Below, one piece after another: positions 1 to 7,819 of a stretch of DNA of 55,399 nucleotides. The stretch is from an uncultured Armatimonadota bacterium (GTDB taxonomy: Bacteria > Armatimonadota > Fimbriimonadia > Fimbriimonadales > Fimbriimonadaceae). Location: assembly GCA_903904815.1 (NCBI GenBank), contig CAIVDU010000114.1, positions 1-55,399 of the forward strand. The letters run 5' to 3'. Below the pieces are notes generated by a model, which worked only from the letters and a program-made list of their open reading frames with translations, made no database searches and was not told the DNA's origin. Both the position numbers and the translations under genes were made by a program. Numbering within the stretch: position 1 is the stretch's first letter; every line of letters begins with the position of its first letter.

Positions 1-2
1 CC

Positions 3-137
3 TACGCAGAAGCCGTTAACGCACTCATTCAAGAGATTAAAACCGTGGCAAGAGGCTTCAGAAGATTCGAGAACTTCAGAATAGCCATCCTCTTCTTTCT
101 AGGAAAGCTTGAACTCAGCCCACACAAATGTCGATAG
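3..137 (+). pseudogene. ISL3-type transposase, C-terminal end (cut by window edge)
   Basis: The frame opening at base 3 reads YAEAVNALIQEIKTVARGFR and continues through a FENFR motif to a TAG stop. This is the typical end of ISL3/IS1096-type DDE transposases, where an E-A-x-N-x-L-I stretch is followed by A-R-G-F-R-x-F/Y. Only about 44 residues are inside the window, so I cannot tell whether the element is complete. No terminal inverted repeat could be identified without the other end. The stop lies inside the start of the next reading frame, so the boundary of the element is uncertain. Confidence 0.7.
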
Positions 138-526
138 TCCCGATTGTCGAGGGGATAAGCAAACTGAAGCTTCCGCCAGGAACTGGCGACCGATACAAAC
201 ATGATAAGGACTTTAGGAGAAGAGTTCACGACCGTGGAGCAAAATTGAAGTCTGGGAAAAAGGTGATTGGAAAGGATGGAAAAAGGCAGACCAATCCCAA
301 TCTTACTTCGGAAGAAGTCTGGCAGATAACTCAGGACGAATTGCGATCACGGGGGCAACTTCCCCCGGAGTTCGATCCTAAAGCAAGTGAACCGGAAGGT
401 CCCCCAGGTCCTGGCGACCAGAAGTTCATCGGCCCCTTGGTGCCCGTGTCGGTCTCGTCGGCTCCAGTTGTTACTCCCACTTTTGGCCCATTTATCGTCG
501 GGGAACCAGTGTTTATTTTTCCTTAA
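128..526 (+). CDS. Unknown 132-residue protein with Pro-rich tail
   Basis: I do not recognise this protein. The first half is basic and charged (KHDKDFRRRVHDRG, then a lysine/glycine-rich segment); the last 50 residues are rich in Pro, Gly and Val (EGPPGPGDQ) and end FIFP. The ATG lies 10 bases inside the 3' end of the transposase frame, with no clear ribosome-binding site. It may therefore be a gene body cut by the insertion element rather than an intact gene. A basic segment near an IS and orphan unknown genes could suggest the tail of a secreted or polymorphic-toxin-like protein, but no catalytic motif is visible. Confidence 0.4.
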   Translation: MSIVPIVEGISKLKLPPGTGDRYKHDKDFRRRVHDRGAKLKSGKKVIGKDGKRQTNPNLTSEEVWQITQDELRSRGQLPPEFDPKASEPEGPPGPGDQKFIGPLVPVSVSSAPVVTPTFGPFIVGEPVFIFP

Positions 527-583
527 ACCTGGCGTACGTTCTCCTAAACCGGGTTTGTCCGTCAAGACCGTAAAATTGGTTGT

Positions 584-605
584 GACCGGGATCTAATTCC
601 CGGTC
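584..605. terminator. Hairpin after the 132-residue gene
   Basis: Perfect 8-bp arms GACCGGGA / TCCCGGTC with a 6-base loop, about 60 bases past the stop at 526. There is no T-tract, so termination is only suggested by position. Confidence 0.35.
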
Positions 606-686
606 ATAACCGATTATCGTCAAAAAAGTCGGGATTCAACGCTAGGTGGCTCGCGAACGAACGAGTGCCTCAACAAGAAGAACAAA

Positions 687-1256
687 ATGAAGATAGTCAT
701 ACGCGGTTGGGATGAGCCGAACGGAATGCCAGCTACCTGGACGATTGAGCTCAGTGTCGATGCAGGCGAAGAAGCGGTTGTATCGCATGGTTCATTGGAG
801 CGAACTCAGAATGTTGAAAGCAACTTTCGTGCCGAGATTGAAGTCCGATATGGCGACGTGACCCGGCAAGCCGCATGTCACGTTGTTGGGTCGCCTGGCG
901 GCATGACCTACGAACTCCTTAGGTTGGCATCCTGTATCGCCAGAGTCGTCGATAGGAGAGATACCTCGGAGTCGGTAAATCTCCAAAGAGTTGGGTTACA
1001 TTCCCAAGATCAATACACGGTCGGATCGGCCTATTTCGCCGAGGTGCTTTCAACATTGTGCGTTGTCAACGGCACTGCTGAACTTGCGGCCGAAGGGCTC
1101 TTTACGATTGAGATCTACTTCGGCTACAACCACGACTCGCCATTTGAAAGGTTTCGACTCTTCGTCGACTTTGAGACAGGAGAGGCATTCGCCCGAAGCT
1201 TGGCCAACGCCTGCGACAGGTTTGATGACTTACCTTCGACCCTTCCGGCTCCGTAG
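687..1256 (+). CDS. Unknown 189-residue protein
   Basis: No family recognised. It is a soluble, acidic protein with no signal peptide or membrane segment. It starts MKIVIRGWDEPNG and appears to alternate beta-rich stretches with acidic loops. A weak purine-rich AGAAGAA precedes the ATG. The TPR gene follows 36 bases after the stop on the same strand, so the two may share a transcript. The neighbourhood (IS end, unknown proteins, TPR) resembles strain-variable accessory DNA. Confidence 0.5.
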   Translation: MKIVIRGWDEPNGMPATWTIELSVDAGEEAVVSHGSLERTQNVESNFRAEIEVRYGDVTRQAACHVVGSPGGMTYELLRLASCIARVVDRRDTSESVNLQRVGLHSQDQYTVGSAYFAEVLSTLCVVNGTAELAAEGLFTIEIYFGYNHDSPFERFRLFVDFETGEAFARSLANACDRFDDLPSTLPAP

Positions 1257-1292
1257 TTTGAACCGTTCCGGCACAATGCCTAGTAGTCTCCC

Positions 1293-2411
1293 TTGAATAA
1301 CTCAGATCACGAACAACAATCTGCAAACGCGCACCGTCTGCTAGACCAGGCTGCAGAACCTGAAATCGATGCCGACGCCGCGATCGAGCTATGCCGACAG
1401 GCAGCGCTACTGGCCCCAAACGACGCGAGCGTGTTTCGGCGATTCAACGTGATTGCCATCGAACACGGAATGCTTGAGGAGGCGGTGGCTGCGGGAAGGT
1501 GTTCGGTGGCTCTCGACCCGGTGAATTATCACGGCTGGAAAAGCCTTGGGGATGCCTTGTTCAACTCCCGCAAATTTGAGCCCGCTCTCGCGGCATACGA
1601 GCAGGCGAGTGCGGGTAGCGTCGATATTGCCGTTCAGGCGATGTGCTGTATTGTGGACGTTCACCTAGAACTAGGAAATCTGGAGCAGGCTGTCGCGACC
1701 GCAGGTCGAGTTCATGCGCTCTCAAGTTCGAATGAGGACGTGCGGGCTGACGTCCTCGACTGGACATCACGAAGCGCAAGCATCCTGCTCGAGCGAGCCC
1801 ATCTCTGCTTGGAACACGATGAAGCTGAGCGAGCGGTTCAATTGGGGCGTTATGCAGTCGAGCTAGCTCCCGACGACTTCGACACCTGGGTGGACTTGTC
1901 CGTCATGGCCCGGGAAGCCGAGGATTTCGAAGTTTCCCGCGACGCTGCGGTCAAAGCGTCCCTTATCGAACCGAGCCATACCGACGCCTGGCTCGCACTC
2001 GCCAACGCCCATCGAAGCCTCGAGCTTCTGCCTGAGGCGGTGGATTTCTATCGGCACGCGCTCCTCTTAGAGCCAAAGAATCAGTTGGCCGTCAACAATT
2101 TTGGCCTCACTTTGAACGACCTCGGAGAGTTTCAAGAGGCCAGAGAGGTCCTTGAACAAGGTTTGGCCGACACACCCGACAATTTTGCCATCCTGTATAA
2201 CCTCGGCGACTCCCTCTACGAATTGGGCGATTACGAAGCGTCCGTGAACCGGTATCGGCAGGCTCTCAACCTGGACCCGAACACCCCCGCCCTCTGGACC
2301 GCCCTTTCCGAGTCCCTTGAAGCGTGCGGCAGATACCAAGAAGCCAGAGAAGCCGAGGAAATGGCAGTCAAGGTTGAAAGGCTTCTAGATGAGCCTCCCT
2401 TGGGACTCTGA
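1293..2411 (+). CDS. TPR-repeat protein
   Basis: A 372-residue protein built almost entirely of tetratricopeptide repeats. Typical units are visible near residues 230-360, for example NLGDSLYELGDYEASVNRYR and the preceding FGLTLNDLGEFQEAREVLEQ. There is no signal peptide, membrane helix or catalytic domain, so it is probably a cytoplasmic protein-interaction scaffold. The start used is TTG at 1293 (MNNSDHEQQ); no earlier in-frame ATG fits the 36-base gap from the upstream gene. Partners cannot be inferred, although the unknown genes on both sides may be functionally linked. Confidence 0.75.
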   Translation: MNNSDHEQQSANAHRLLDQAAEPEIDADAAIELCRQAALLAPNDASVFRRFNVIAIEHGMLEEAVAAGRCSVALDPVNYHGWKSLGDALFNSRKFEPALAAYEQASAGSVDIAVQAMCCIVDVHLELGNLEQAVATAGRVHALSSSNEDVRADVLDWTSRSASILLERAHLCLEHDEAERAVQLGRYAVELAPDDFDTWVDLSVMAREAEDFEVSRDAAVKASLIEPSHTDAWLALANAHRSLELLPEAVDFYRHALLLEPKNQLAVNNFGLTLNDLGEFQEAREVLEQGLADTPDNFAILYNLGDSLYELGDYEASVNRYRQALNLDPNTPALWTALSESLEACGRYQEAREAEEMAVKVERLLDEPPLGL

Positions 2412-2495
2412 ACCATGGCGCAACACCTTCGTGTTGGCCTACTAGTGTCCCAGAAAAAGACCCGAGAAACTCACAATGGACAGCAAATCTGAGCC

Positions 2496-3320
2496 ATGGA
2501 TTACAACCTTGTCCACAAATGGATGCCCGCTGACGATTCGAGCGTAAGGATCCTCGACATCCTGAGCCGCTTGATATCGGAATTTGGCCCGCTTCTCGTT
2601 TTTGTGCGTCGACTACCTTGGGTCCCAATCAACTTCCCGGTCGTTATCGACGACGAACCCGTAAGCGATAACACGAAGATTTTCTACGAGACGAGCGATT
2701 CTCCGTTGACGATTGGCGGCTACTGGTTGCCAACCGACGATCTGATCCACTACTTAAAGATGAGGGACGTCGGAAGTCTCGTGATCCATCTTTTCTCGCT
2801 GACCGCTTTGCGATGGATTGCGGATCTCTCGGTCTTCGAAACCTGCGTCTTTTTGAGTAGCGGATTACTGGGCGAGGAACAAACAAAGCAGATCCTTTCG
2901 GAGGAACCCGGAATTGGCCAACTCGAGGCGAATTATCTCCCCATTTTTGAAGACGTGGCGGGCGATTCCATGATCCCATGGAAGCCAAAAGTCCGGGAAG
3001 AGCATTTGGAATCCGTAACGCCCCTGAGATTCGCGTCCCTACCAACCTTCCATACTTCCAAATTGTCGGTAAGTGGAACTACCCGTGGACTTCCCATTTC
3101 GCCCACCGCCCTGATCATCGACGATTACCTTCGCGGCAACGTGCTTGAGTTCCTGCCCCGCTACCACAGCGATTCTGAGCCAACCGTGGCGGCAGAAGTG
3201 AGTCCACCACTTCAGATCCTCGTCCTAGATCAAGAATACAAATTAGAGTCCATCCACATCCGTCGCCCGCGGAGCCGCCAGTGGGAGATTCGGACTGAGT
3301 TCAGTTCCGAGTGCAGCTAG
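2496..3320 (+). CDS. Unknown 274-residue protein
   Basis: No recognised domain. The protein is rich in hydrophobic and aromatic residues but has no clear membrane helix or signal peptide. The first 130 residues look globular (ILDILSRLISEFGPLLVFVR; later IHYLKMRDVG); the last 60 are beta-like and end in a basic, charged tail. It follows the TPR gene by about 85 bases on the same strand. It could be an accessory or immunity-type protein, but nothing in the sequence proves this. Confidence 0.5.
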   Translation: MDYNLVHKWMPADDSSVRILDILSRLISEFGPLLVFVRRLPWVPINFPVVIDDEPVSDNTKIFYETSDSPLTIGGYWLPTDDLIHYLKMRDVGSLVIHLFSLTALRWIADLSVFETCVFLSSGLLGEEQTKQILSEEPGIGQLEANYLPIFEDVAGDSMIPWKPKVREEHLESVTPLRFASLPTFHTSKLSVSGTTRGLPISPTALIIDDYLRGNVLEFLPRYHSDSEPTVAAEVSPPLQILVLDQEYKLESIHIRRPRSRQWEIRTEFSSECS

Positions 3321-3673
3321 GCGAGCATTTCACTCGGAATGAGCCCATGGGGAGTGATGTGGCTTGGAGACTGTTTCATTGAGAACGCCGAACGAGTATT
3401 TGCAACTCTTTGGGAGTGCGCTCGCTTGAGAGCGCTGTGATCAGCGCGGCTCGACGCGCGTGCAATAGCTTCCCAACGTTGCCGCATTGAGTCACGTTTG
3501 AACCTAAATGGTTCCCACTAGCTTCCACGCACCTTCCCGATTCACTGCGTTTCCCCCAAACGTGATGTCCCAATCTGGTCCCTAGCTCCCAGCTACCATA
3601 GATGCACTTCAACAGGTGCGCCGTCACAATCCGCCGCTATCCAACAGCCTTCGCACGGTGTACCATCAGTTCG
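3321..3673. other. Intergenic stretch without a convincing gene
   Basis: About 350 bases with no coding frame I believe. A hairpin GCGCTG-TGAT-CAGCGC lies at 3432-3447, with further GCGCG-rich sequence just after it. It may be a terminator for the upstream genes or a small dispersed repeat; there is no T-tract. Confidence 0.4.
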
Positions 3674-4087
3674 ATGTCCTCCGAACCAGAACCGCCGAGC
3701 CTATTCTCTTCCAGAAGCTTCATTCACCATGTGAGCTTAAACGTAAAGGACATCGAGCGCAGCATCGAGTTCTACGAAGGGCAACTCGGCCTGAAGCGGA
3801 TCGCCGCTCCCATGGCATACCCGGGCAGGATCCTTGCCTGGTTCGACCTGGGCTCCGGCCAACAACTCCATCTCCAGCAGAGCGTTGAAGTCCCTGGAGA
3901 ACCCGAAGCGATCGATACTCGAATGAATCACTTTTCGGTTGCCGTCGACGACATCGAAGAAGCGCGTGCCTTTGTCGCCAGCCTTGGCAAAGCCCCGATG
4001 AACTACGGAGGGAACGCGACCTTCGTGGGCCAAACCTTCCTGACTGACCCCGACGGACATATCTTGGAAATTTCGCAGCCAAGATAG
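3674..4087 (+). CDS. VOC-superfamily (glyoxalase-like) protein
   Basis: A single vicinal-oxygen-chelate domain of about 137 residues, containing two beta-alpha-beta-beta-beta modules. Candidate metal ligands of the fold are visible: His in FIHHVSLNVKD, Glu/Gln near GSGQQLHLQQ, His in MNHFSVAVDD and Glu in GHILEISQP. The frame is open from an ATG at 3602, but that would add a poorly conserved 24-residue tail; the ATG at 3674 (MSSEPEPPS) places the VOC fold near the N terminus. Substrate is unknown; the family includes lyases, dioxygenases and resistance proteins. It lies upstream of a sugar-isomerase-like gene on the same strand, after a gap of about 180 bases. Confidence 0.75.
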   Translation: MSSEPEPPSLFSSRSFIHHVSLNVKDIERSIEFYEGQLGLKRIAAPMAYPGRILAWFDLGSGQQLHLQQSVEVPGEPEAIDTRMNHFSVAVDDIEEARAFVASLGKAPMNYGGNATFVGQTFLTDPDGHILEISQPR

Positions 4088-4269
4088 GAAACAAAAACGA
4101 CTCACGAAGCGGCCCTCGGATCGTCGGCTCGACCGCACCTTTTTCCATCGCGCTATTGCGTTGGGAACGACCCTGGCCGCGTCTTCACAACCGCGAGCCT
4201 CACTGGCGCCGCAATCACAGAAATCCAACTCCCTTGCTTCTGTCGCCACACTTAGCCCTTAATGCATGT

Positions 4270-5046
4270 ATGCGGCTCGCTGCCCAGATGTATACGCTTC
4301 GCGACTTCACCTCGACCGCTCTGGCGTTCGATGAGTCGCTCCAAGCCGTTCATGCCATTGGCTACGAGGCAGTCCAGCTCTCCGCCATCAAGTGCATGGA
4401 CGGGCCAGAACCGGAGGTCGACGCGGCAAAGGCGCGAGAGCTATTGGACGCGAACGGCCTGGTCTGCTGCGCCACCCATCGACCGTGGGAGAGACTCCGA
4501 GACTTTACTGACGAGGAGATCGCCTTCCACAAGACGCTTGGCTGCCAATACACCGCTATCGGCGGACTTTGGTCGGGCTACGAAGGCGTCGAAGGCATGC
4601 GGCGATTCGCCGAGGAGTCGAAGCGGGTCACCGCAAAGCTCGCCGACGCGGGAATCACTTTCGGATACCACAACCACGCCCACGAGTTCGTGACTGACGT
4701 AGTGAGTGGCGGACGTCCTTACGATGTCCTCCTGAACGAGGCCCCCCACCTGGCCCTTGAAATCGACGTTTACTGGGTGGCCGTTGCCGACGTCGATCCC
4801 ACTCAACTCTTGCGAGCCACCACCGGCCGAATCCAAGCCGTCCACCTCAAAGACCGTGGCGCTAGCCAAGACGGGGGAGTCACCATGGAAGCGATCGGAG
4901 AAGGCAACCTAAACTGGGACGATATTCTCTCCGCCTGTCGAGATGGAGGGACCCAGTGGGCCATCGTCGAACAAGACACCTGCCCGCGCGATCCCTTCGA
5001 TTGTCTCAACTCCAGCTACGACTTCCTCTCCACCAACGGTCTGTAA
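4270..5046 (+). CDS. Sugar phosphate isomerase/epimerase-like TIM barrel
   Basis: A 258-residue protein of the xylose-isomerase-like TIM-barrel family (AP endonuclease 2 / IolE / hydroxypyruvate-isomerase fold). Typical elements: QMYTLRDF at the first strand, GYEAVQLS, a central GYHNHAHEF with probable metal-binding His and nearby Glu, LEIDVYWV, VHLKDRG and IVEQDTCPRD near the end. The open frame begins at 4156 with TTG, but the ATG at 4270 (MRLAAQMYTL) gives the family's usual N terminus. The next gene starts 6 bases after the stop, which suggests co-transcription. The substrate is probably a sugar or inositol derivative but cannot be named. Confidence 0.8.
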   Translation: MRLAAQMYTLRDFTSTALAFDESLQAVHAIGYEAVQLSAIKCMDGPEPEVDAAKARELLDANGLVCCATHRPWERLRDFTDEEIAFHKTLGCQYTAIGGLWSGYEGVEGMRRFAEESKRVTAKLADAGITFGYHNHAHEFVTDVVSGGRPYDVLLNEAPHLALEIDVYWVAVADVDPTQLLRATTGRIQAVHLKDRGASQDGGVTMEAIGEGNLNWDDILSACRDGGTQWAIVEQDTCPRDPFDCLNSSYDFLSTNGL

Positions 5047-5051
5047 TCGCA

Positions 5052-6269
5052 ATGCCACTCACTCCCGACATCAACCAAGTCCGAACGTGGTTCCCCGCCC
5101 TCGCCTCCGAATTCGCCTACCTGGAAAACGCGGGTGGTTCGCAGGTCCCCGGCACGGTCGCCGACGCCATCTGTGGCTATATGACCTCGAGCTATGTCCA
5201 ACTCGGCGCAGGCTACGCCCAATCTCTCCGGGCGAGCGCCACCGTCGAAGCAGCCCATGCGTTCATGGAGACGTTCATGAATGCTCAGGGTCTCGGCAAG
5301 ATCGTCCTGGGGCCCAGCACGACCGCCCTCAGTCACATCCTCGCCGGCGCGTATGGCGAAACAGTAAAGCCCGGCGACGAATTCATCATCGCCGAAACCA
5401 GCCACGAGTCGAATGCCGGTCCGTGGGAGAAGCTGAAGTCGCGTGGGGCTGTGGTCCACGTTTGGAAAGTCGATCCCGAGACGTTCGAGTGCTCCCTTGA
5501 AAGTCTCCGCGCACTCCTCAACGAACGGACGCGAATCGTCGCCTTCCCCCACGTCTCCAACATCCTCGGCCAGATCGTCGACGTCCCCGCCATCGTACAA
5601 CTCGTCCACTCAGTCGGTGCAAAGGTCGTGGTAGACGGCGTCGCCTACGCCCCTCACCACGCCATCGACGTGGCCGCGTGGGGAGTCGATTGGTACGTCT
5701 TCTCCGCCTACAAAGTTTACGGCCCCCACATGGCCGTCCTCTTCGGTCGGACGGAAGCGTTCGCCGAAATCGTCGGCCCGAACCATTTCTTCATCCCCGC
5801 CAACTCCGTGCCTCACAAATTCGAACTCGGAGGCATCTCCCACGAGGCCTGTGCTGGCCTACTCGCGTTGAGGCCCTACCTCCAGTTTCTCGCTGGAAGG
5901 CACGTCGATGATCGGGAGACCATTGTCAAAGCCTTTCAGGTCATGGAGCGCTTAGAGGCTCCTCCGGCTCGTCGCCTGGTCGAATACCTCCGATCCAAGC
6001 CGGGCGTCCGCCTCATCGGCGCTCAGGGAACCGACTCGGTCGGCACCGTGAGTTTCGTCTTCGCAGGCAAATCCAGCGCCGCCATCGTCGCCGAAGTCGA
6101 TCGTCACCCGTTGGGCATCCGATACGGCCACATGTACGCCTACCGCTTGGTCACCGCCTTGGGAATTCCACCCGAAGACGGTGTCGTACGAGTCAGCGTC
6201 GTCCACTACAACACACTCGCCGAGATCGAGCGATTGATCGCCGTGTTTGAAACAGTTTTGACCCATTAG
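5052..6269 (+). CDS. Cysteine-desulfurase-like class V aminotransferase
   Basis: A 405-residue PLP-dependent enzyme of aminotransferase class V. It resembles the cysteine desulfurase-like group typified by VC1184 rather than IscS or SufS. Visible features: YLENAGGSQVPG near the N terminus, GPSTTALSH, ETSHESNAGPW, VDGVAYAPHHAIDV, and the PLP-lysine segment SAYKVYGPHM. The C-terminal domain ends with RVSVVHYNTLAEIERL. The loop Cys that defines classical cysteine desulfurases is not evident, so sulfur transfer should not be assumed. The ATG at 5052 was chosen over the upstream frame because it lies 6 bases after the sugar-isomerase stop. A MITE-like palindrome follows the gene. Confidence 0.8.
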   Translation: MPLTPDINQVRTWFPALASEFAYLENAGGSQVPGTVADAICGYMTSSYVQLGAGYAQSLRASATVEAAHAFMETFMNAQGLGKIVLGPSTTALSHILAGAYGETVKPGDEFIIAETSHESNAGPWEKLKSRGAVVHVWKVDPETFECSLESLRALLNERTRIVAFPHVSNILGQIVDVPAIVQLVHSVGAKVVVDGVAYAPHHAIDVAAWGVDWYVFSAYKVYGPHMAVLFGRTEAFAEIVGPNHFFIPANSVPHKFELGGISHEACAGLLALRPYLQFLAGRHVDDRETIVKAFQVMERLEAPPARRLVEYLRSKPGVRLIGAQGTDSVGTVSFVFAGKSSAAIVAEVDRHPLGIRYGHMYAYRLVTALGIPPEDGVVRVSVVHYNTLAEIERLIAVFETVLTH

Positions 6270-6355
6270 TGAAAACCAGTGCCAGACCAGGGTCGGAGAA
6301 CTAGTCCAATATCGGACAACTTATTCATTAGCTGACTCAAACTATTAACTACCCG

Positions 6356-6472
6356 TCATCCCGAGGAACGAGGAACGAGGAACGAGGGACCCCCTCCTGG
6401 TTAGCCAACTTCCGATCAACCGATCGTTAAGTTCGCCAGTGAGGAGGGGATTCCTCGTCCGTCCGAATGACC
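6356..6472. repeat. Imperfect palindromic (MITE-like) element with heptamer repeats
   Basis: The left end reads GTCATCCCGAGGAACGAGG and the right end is its imperfect reverse complement, finishing CCGTCCGAATGAC. Inner arms ACCCCCTCCT and AGGAGGGGATT also pair. Four tandem 7-base units (CGAGGAA three times, then CGAGGGA) occupy 6362-6389 in the left arm. The whole element of about 117 bases has no reading frame. It resembles the GTCAT-ended dispersed palindromes of several bacterial phyla; copy number elsewhere cannot be checked here. Confidence 0.6.
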
Positions 6473-6544
6473 ACCGCTCCCATACTCCCGCGGCCAAAGG
6501 CCGCCCTATCCCGCCTTCGTCTGAAGTAAAGTCTTGGCATCGCT

Positions 6545-7819
6545 ATGCGCTATTCCTTCTTTCACGCCGCCGACCTCCACCTGGGCGCGGCCAGCGAGGG
6601 AGTCATGAAAGGCGCTCCCGCCGATGTCCGCCAGGCGGTCGAAACCAGCACCTACCGCGCGTTCGATAACCTCATCCGAGACGCCGAACGGGAACAGCCC
6701 GCCTTCGTCCTGTTTCCGGGCGACCTCTACAACTCCGCCGACGAGAATCTTCGAGCTCGCCTCGCTTTTCGCGATGGCATCGCCCGATTGCATGCGCTCC
6801 AGATTCCAAGCTTTGTCATCCGGGGCAATCACGACCCTCTGTCCGGCGCCGACCCTCTAGTTTTGCCCGATAGCTGCCACGTGTTCGACGTCAAAGGCGG
6901 GGAGCCTCAGATTGCTCACTACCGCGGCGAGCCGGTGGCGCGGATTTACGGTGAGAGCTATCCATCCCCGAGAGTCATCAAGAACCTCGCCCTCAAATAC
7001 CCCCAGGTGTTTCATGCCGAAGACGGTCTTCTCCAGATCGCCATGCTGCACGGAAACCTGGTGGGCGAAAAGAGCCTCGGCAGCGGTGAGAAGAATCCGG
7101 GGGACTATGCACCGTTCTCCCTGAACGATCTCGAACAGCGGGGATACGACTACTGGGCTCTCGGGCACGTCCATGCCCACAAGGTCCTGCTTTCCGGCAT
7201 CGCGTGGGCGGTCTACACTGGCTCGCTTCAAGGCGTCTCCCCCCGCGAACGGGGCGCGAAAGGCTATGTACAGGTAGAAGTGAACGACGCGACCGTCAAG
7301 AGTGTCGAGTTCAAGGAATCCGACGTGCTCCGTTGGGACGAGCGCCGAATCGACCTGACCGGGCTCACGACGTTGAATCAAGTTGAAGCCTCCATCGACG
7401 CCGAAATTCGCCAACTGCTCGAAATCTCCGACAAGAGACCGGCCGTGGTTCGACTCACGTTAGCCGGGACCACAAGTCTCGACAAAGCGATCCGCGAAGA
7501 TGGTTTCGCCTACCAGATGGACTCGCTTCGAAACGCGTACGGAGCGGAATCCCCCTTCGTCTGGATCGAAAGCTGGTCGGTAGAAACAAGGCCGGAGATC
7601 GACTGGCAGGCGATCCGCTCGTCCCACTCCGTTCAGGCCTTTCTCCTCGGTCTCTCCGAAGGGGACGAACCGGAATTCTTCGAAGCCATTCCGGCAAAGC
7701 TCAAGGAGGCGGCCGGAAAAGGGCGGTACGAACTCCCTTCAGAAGAGGAGATTGCCGAAGCCTTACGACATGCGGGTGTCCGCGCGGTCACCCTGCTGAA
7801 CCCGGGAGTAGAAGCTTGA
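6545..7819 (+). CDS. SbcD/YhaO-like DNA repair exonuclease
   Basis: A 424-residue calcineurin-like metallophosphoesterase. All blocks of the metal site are visible: ADLHLG near residue 10, GDLYNS, GNHDPLSG, MLHGNLVG and LGHVHAHK. This is the Mre11/SbcD arrangement; the C-terminal part beyond residue 250 is the capping/regulatory region. It probably forms a nuclease complex with the next gene, whose TTG start overlaps its TGA stop in a 4-base TTGA. Such coupling is usual for SbcD-SbcC and YhaO-YhaN pairs. The expected role is ATP-driven processing of DNA ends or hairpins in the cytoplasm. Confidence 0.85.
   Translation: MRYSFFHAADLHLGAASEGVMKGAPADVRQAVETSTYRAFDNLIRDAEREQPAFVLFPGDLYNSADENLRARLAFRDGIARLHALQIPSFVIRGNHDPLSGADPLVLPDSCHVFDVKGGEPQIAHYRGEPVARIYGESYPSPRVIKNLALKYPQVFHAEDGLLQIAMLHGNLVGEKSLGSGEKNPGDYAPFSLNDLEQRGYDYWALGHVHAHKVLLSGIAWAVYTGSLQGVSPRERGAKGYVQVEVNDATVKSVEFKESDVLRWDERRIDLTGLTTLNQVEASIDAEIRQLLEISDKRPAVVRLTLAGTTSLDKAIREDGFAYQMDSLRNAYGAESPFVWIESWSVETRPEIDWQAIRSSHSVQAFLLGLSEGDEPEFFEAIPAKLKEAAGKGRYELPSEEEIAEALRHAGVRAVTLLNPGVEA

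Noticed and set aside
6362-6389. CRISPR array
   Set aside because: The repeats are directly adjacent heptamers without spacers, inside a palindromic element.
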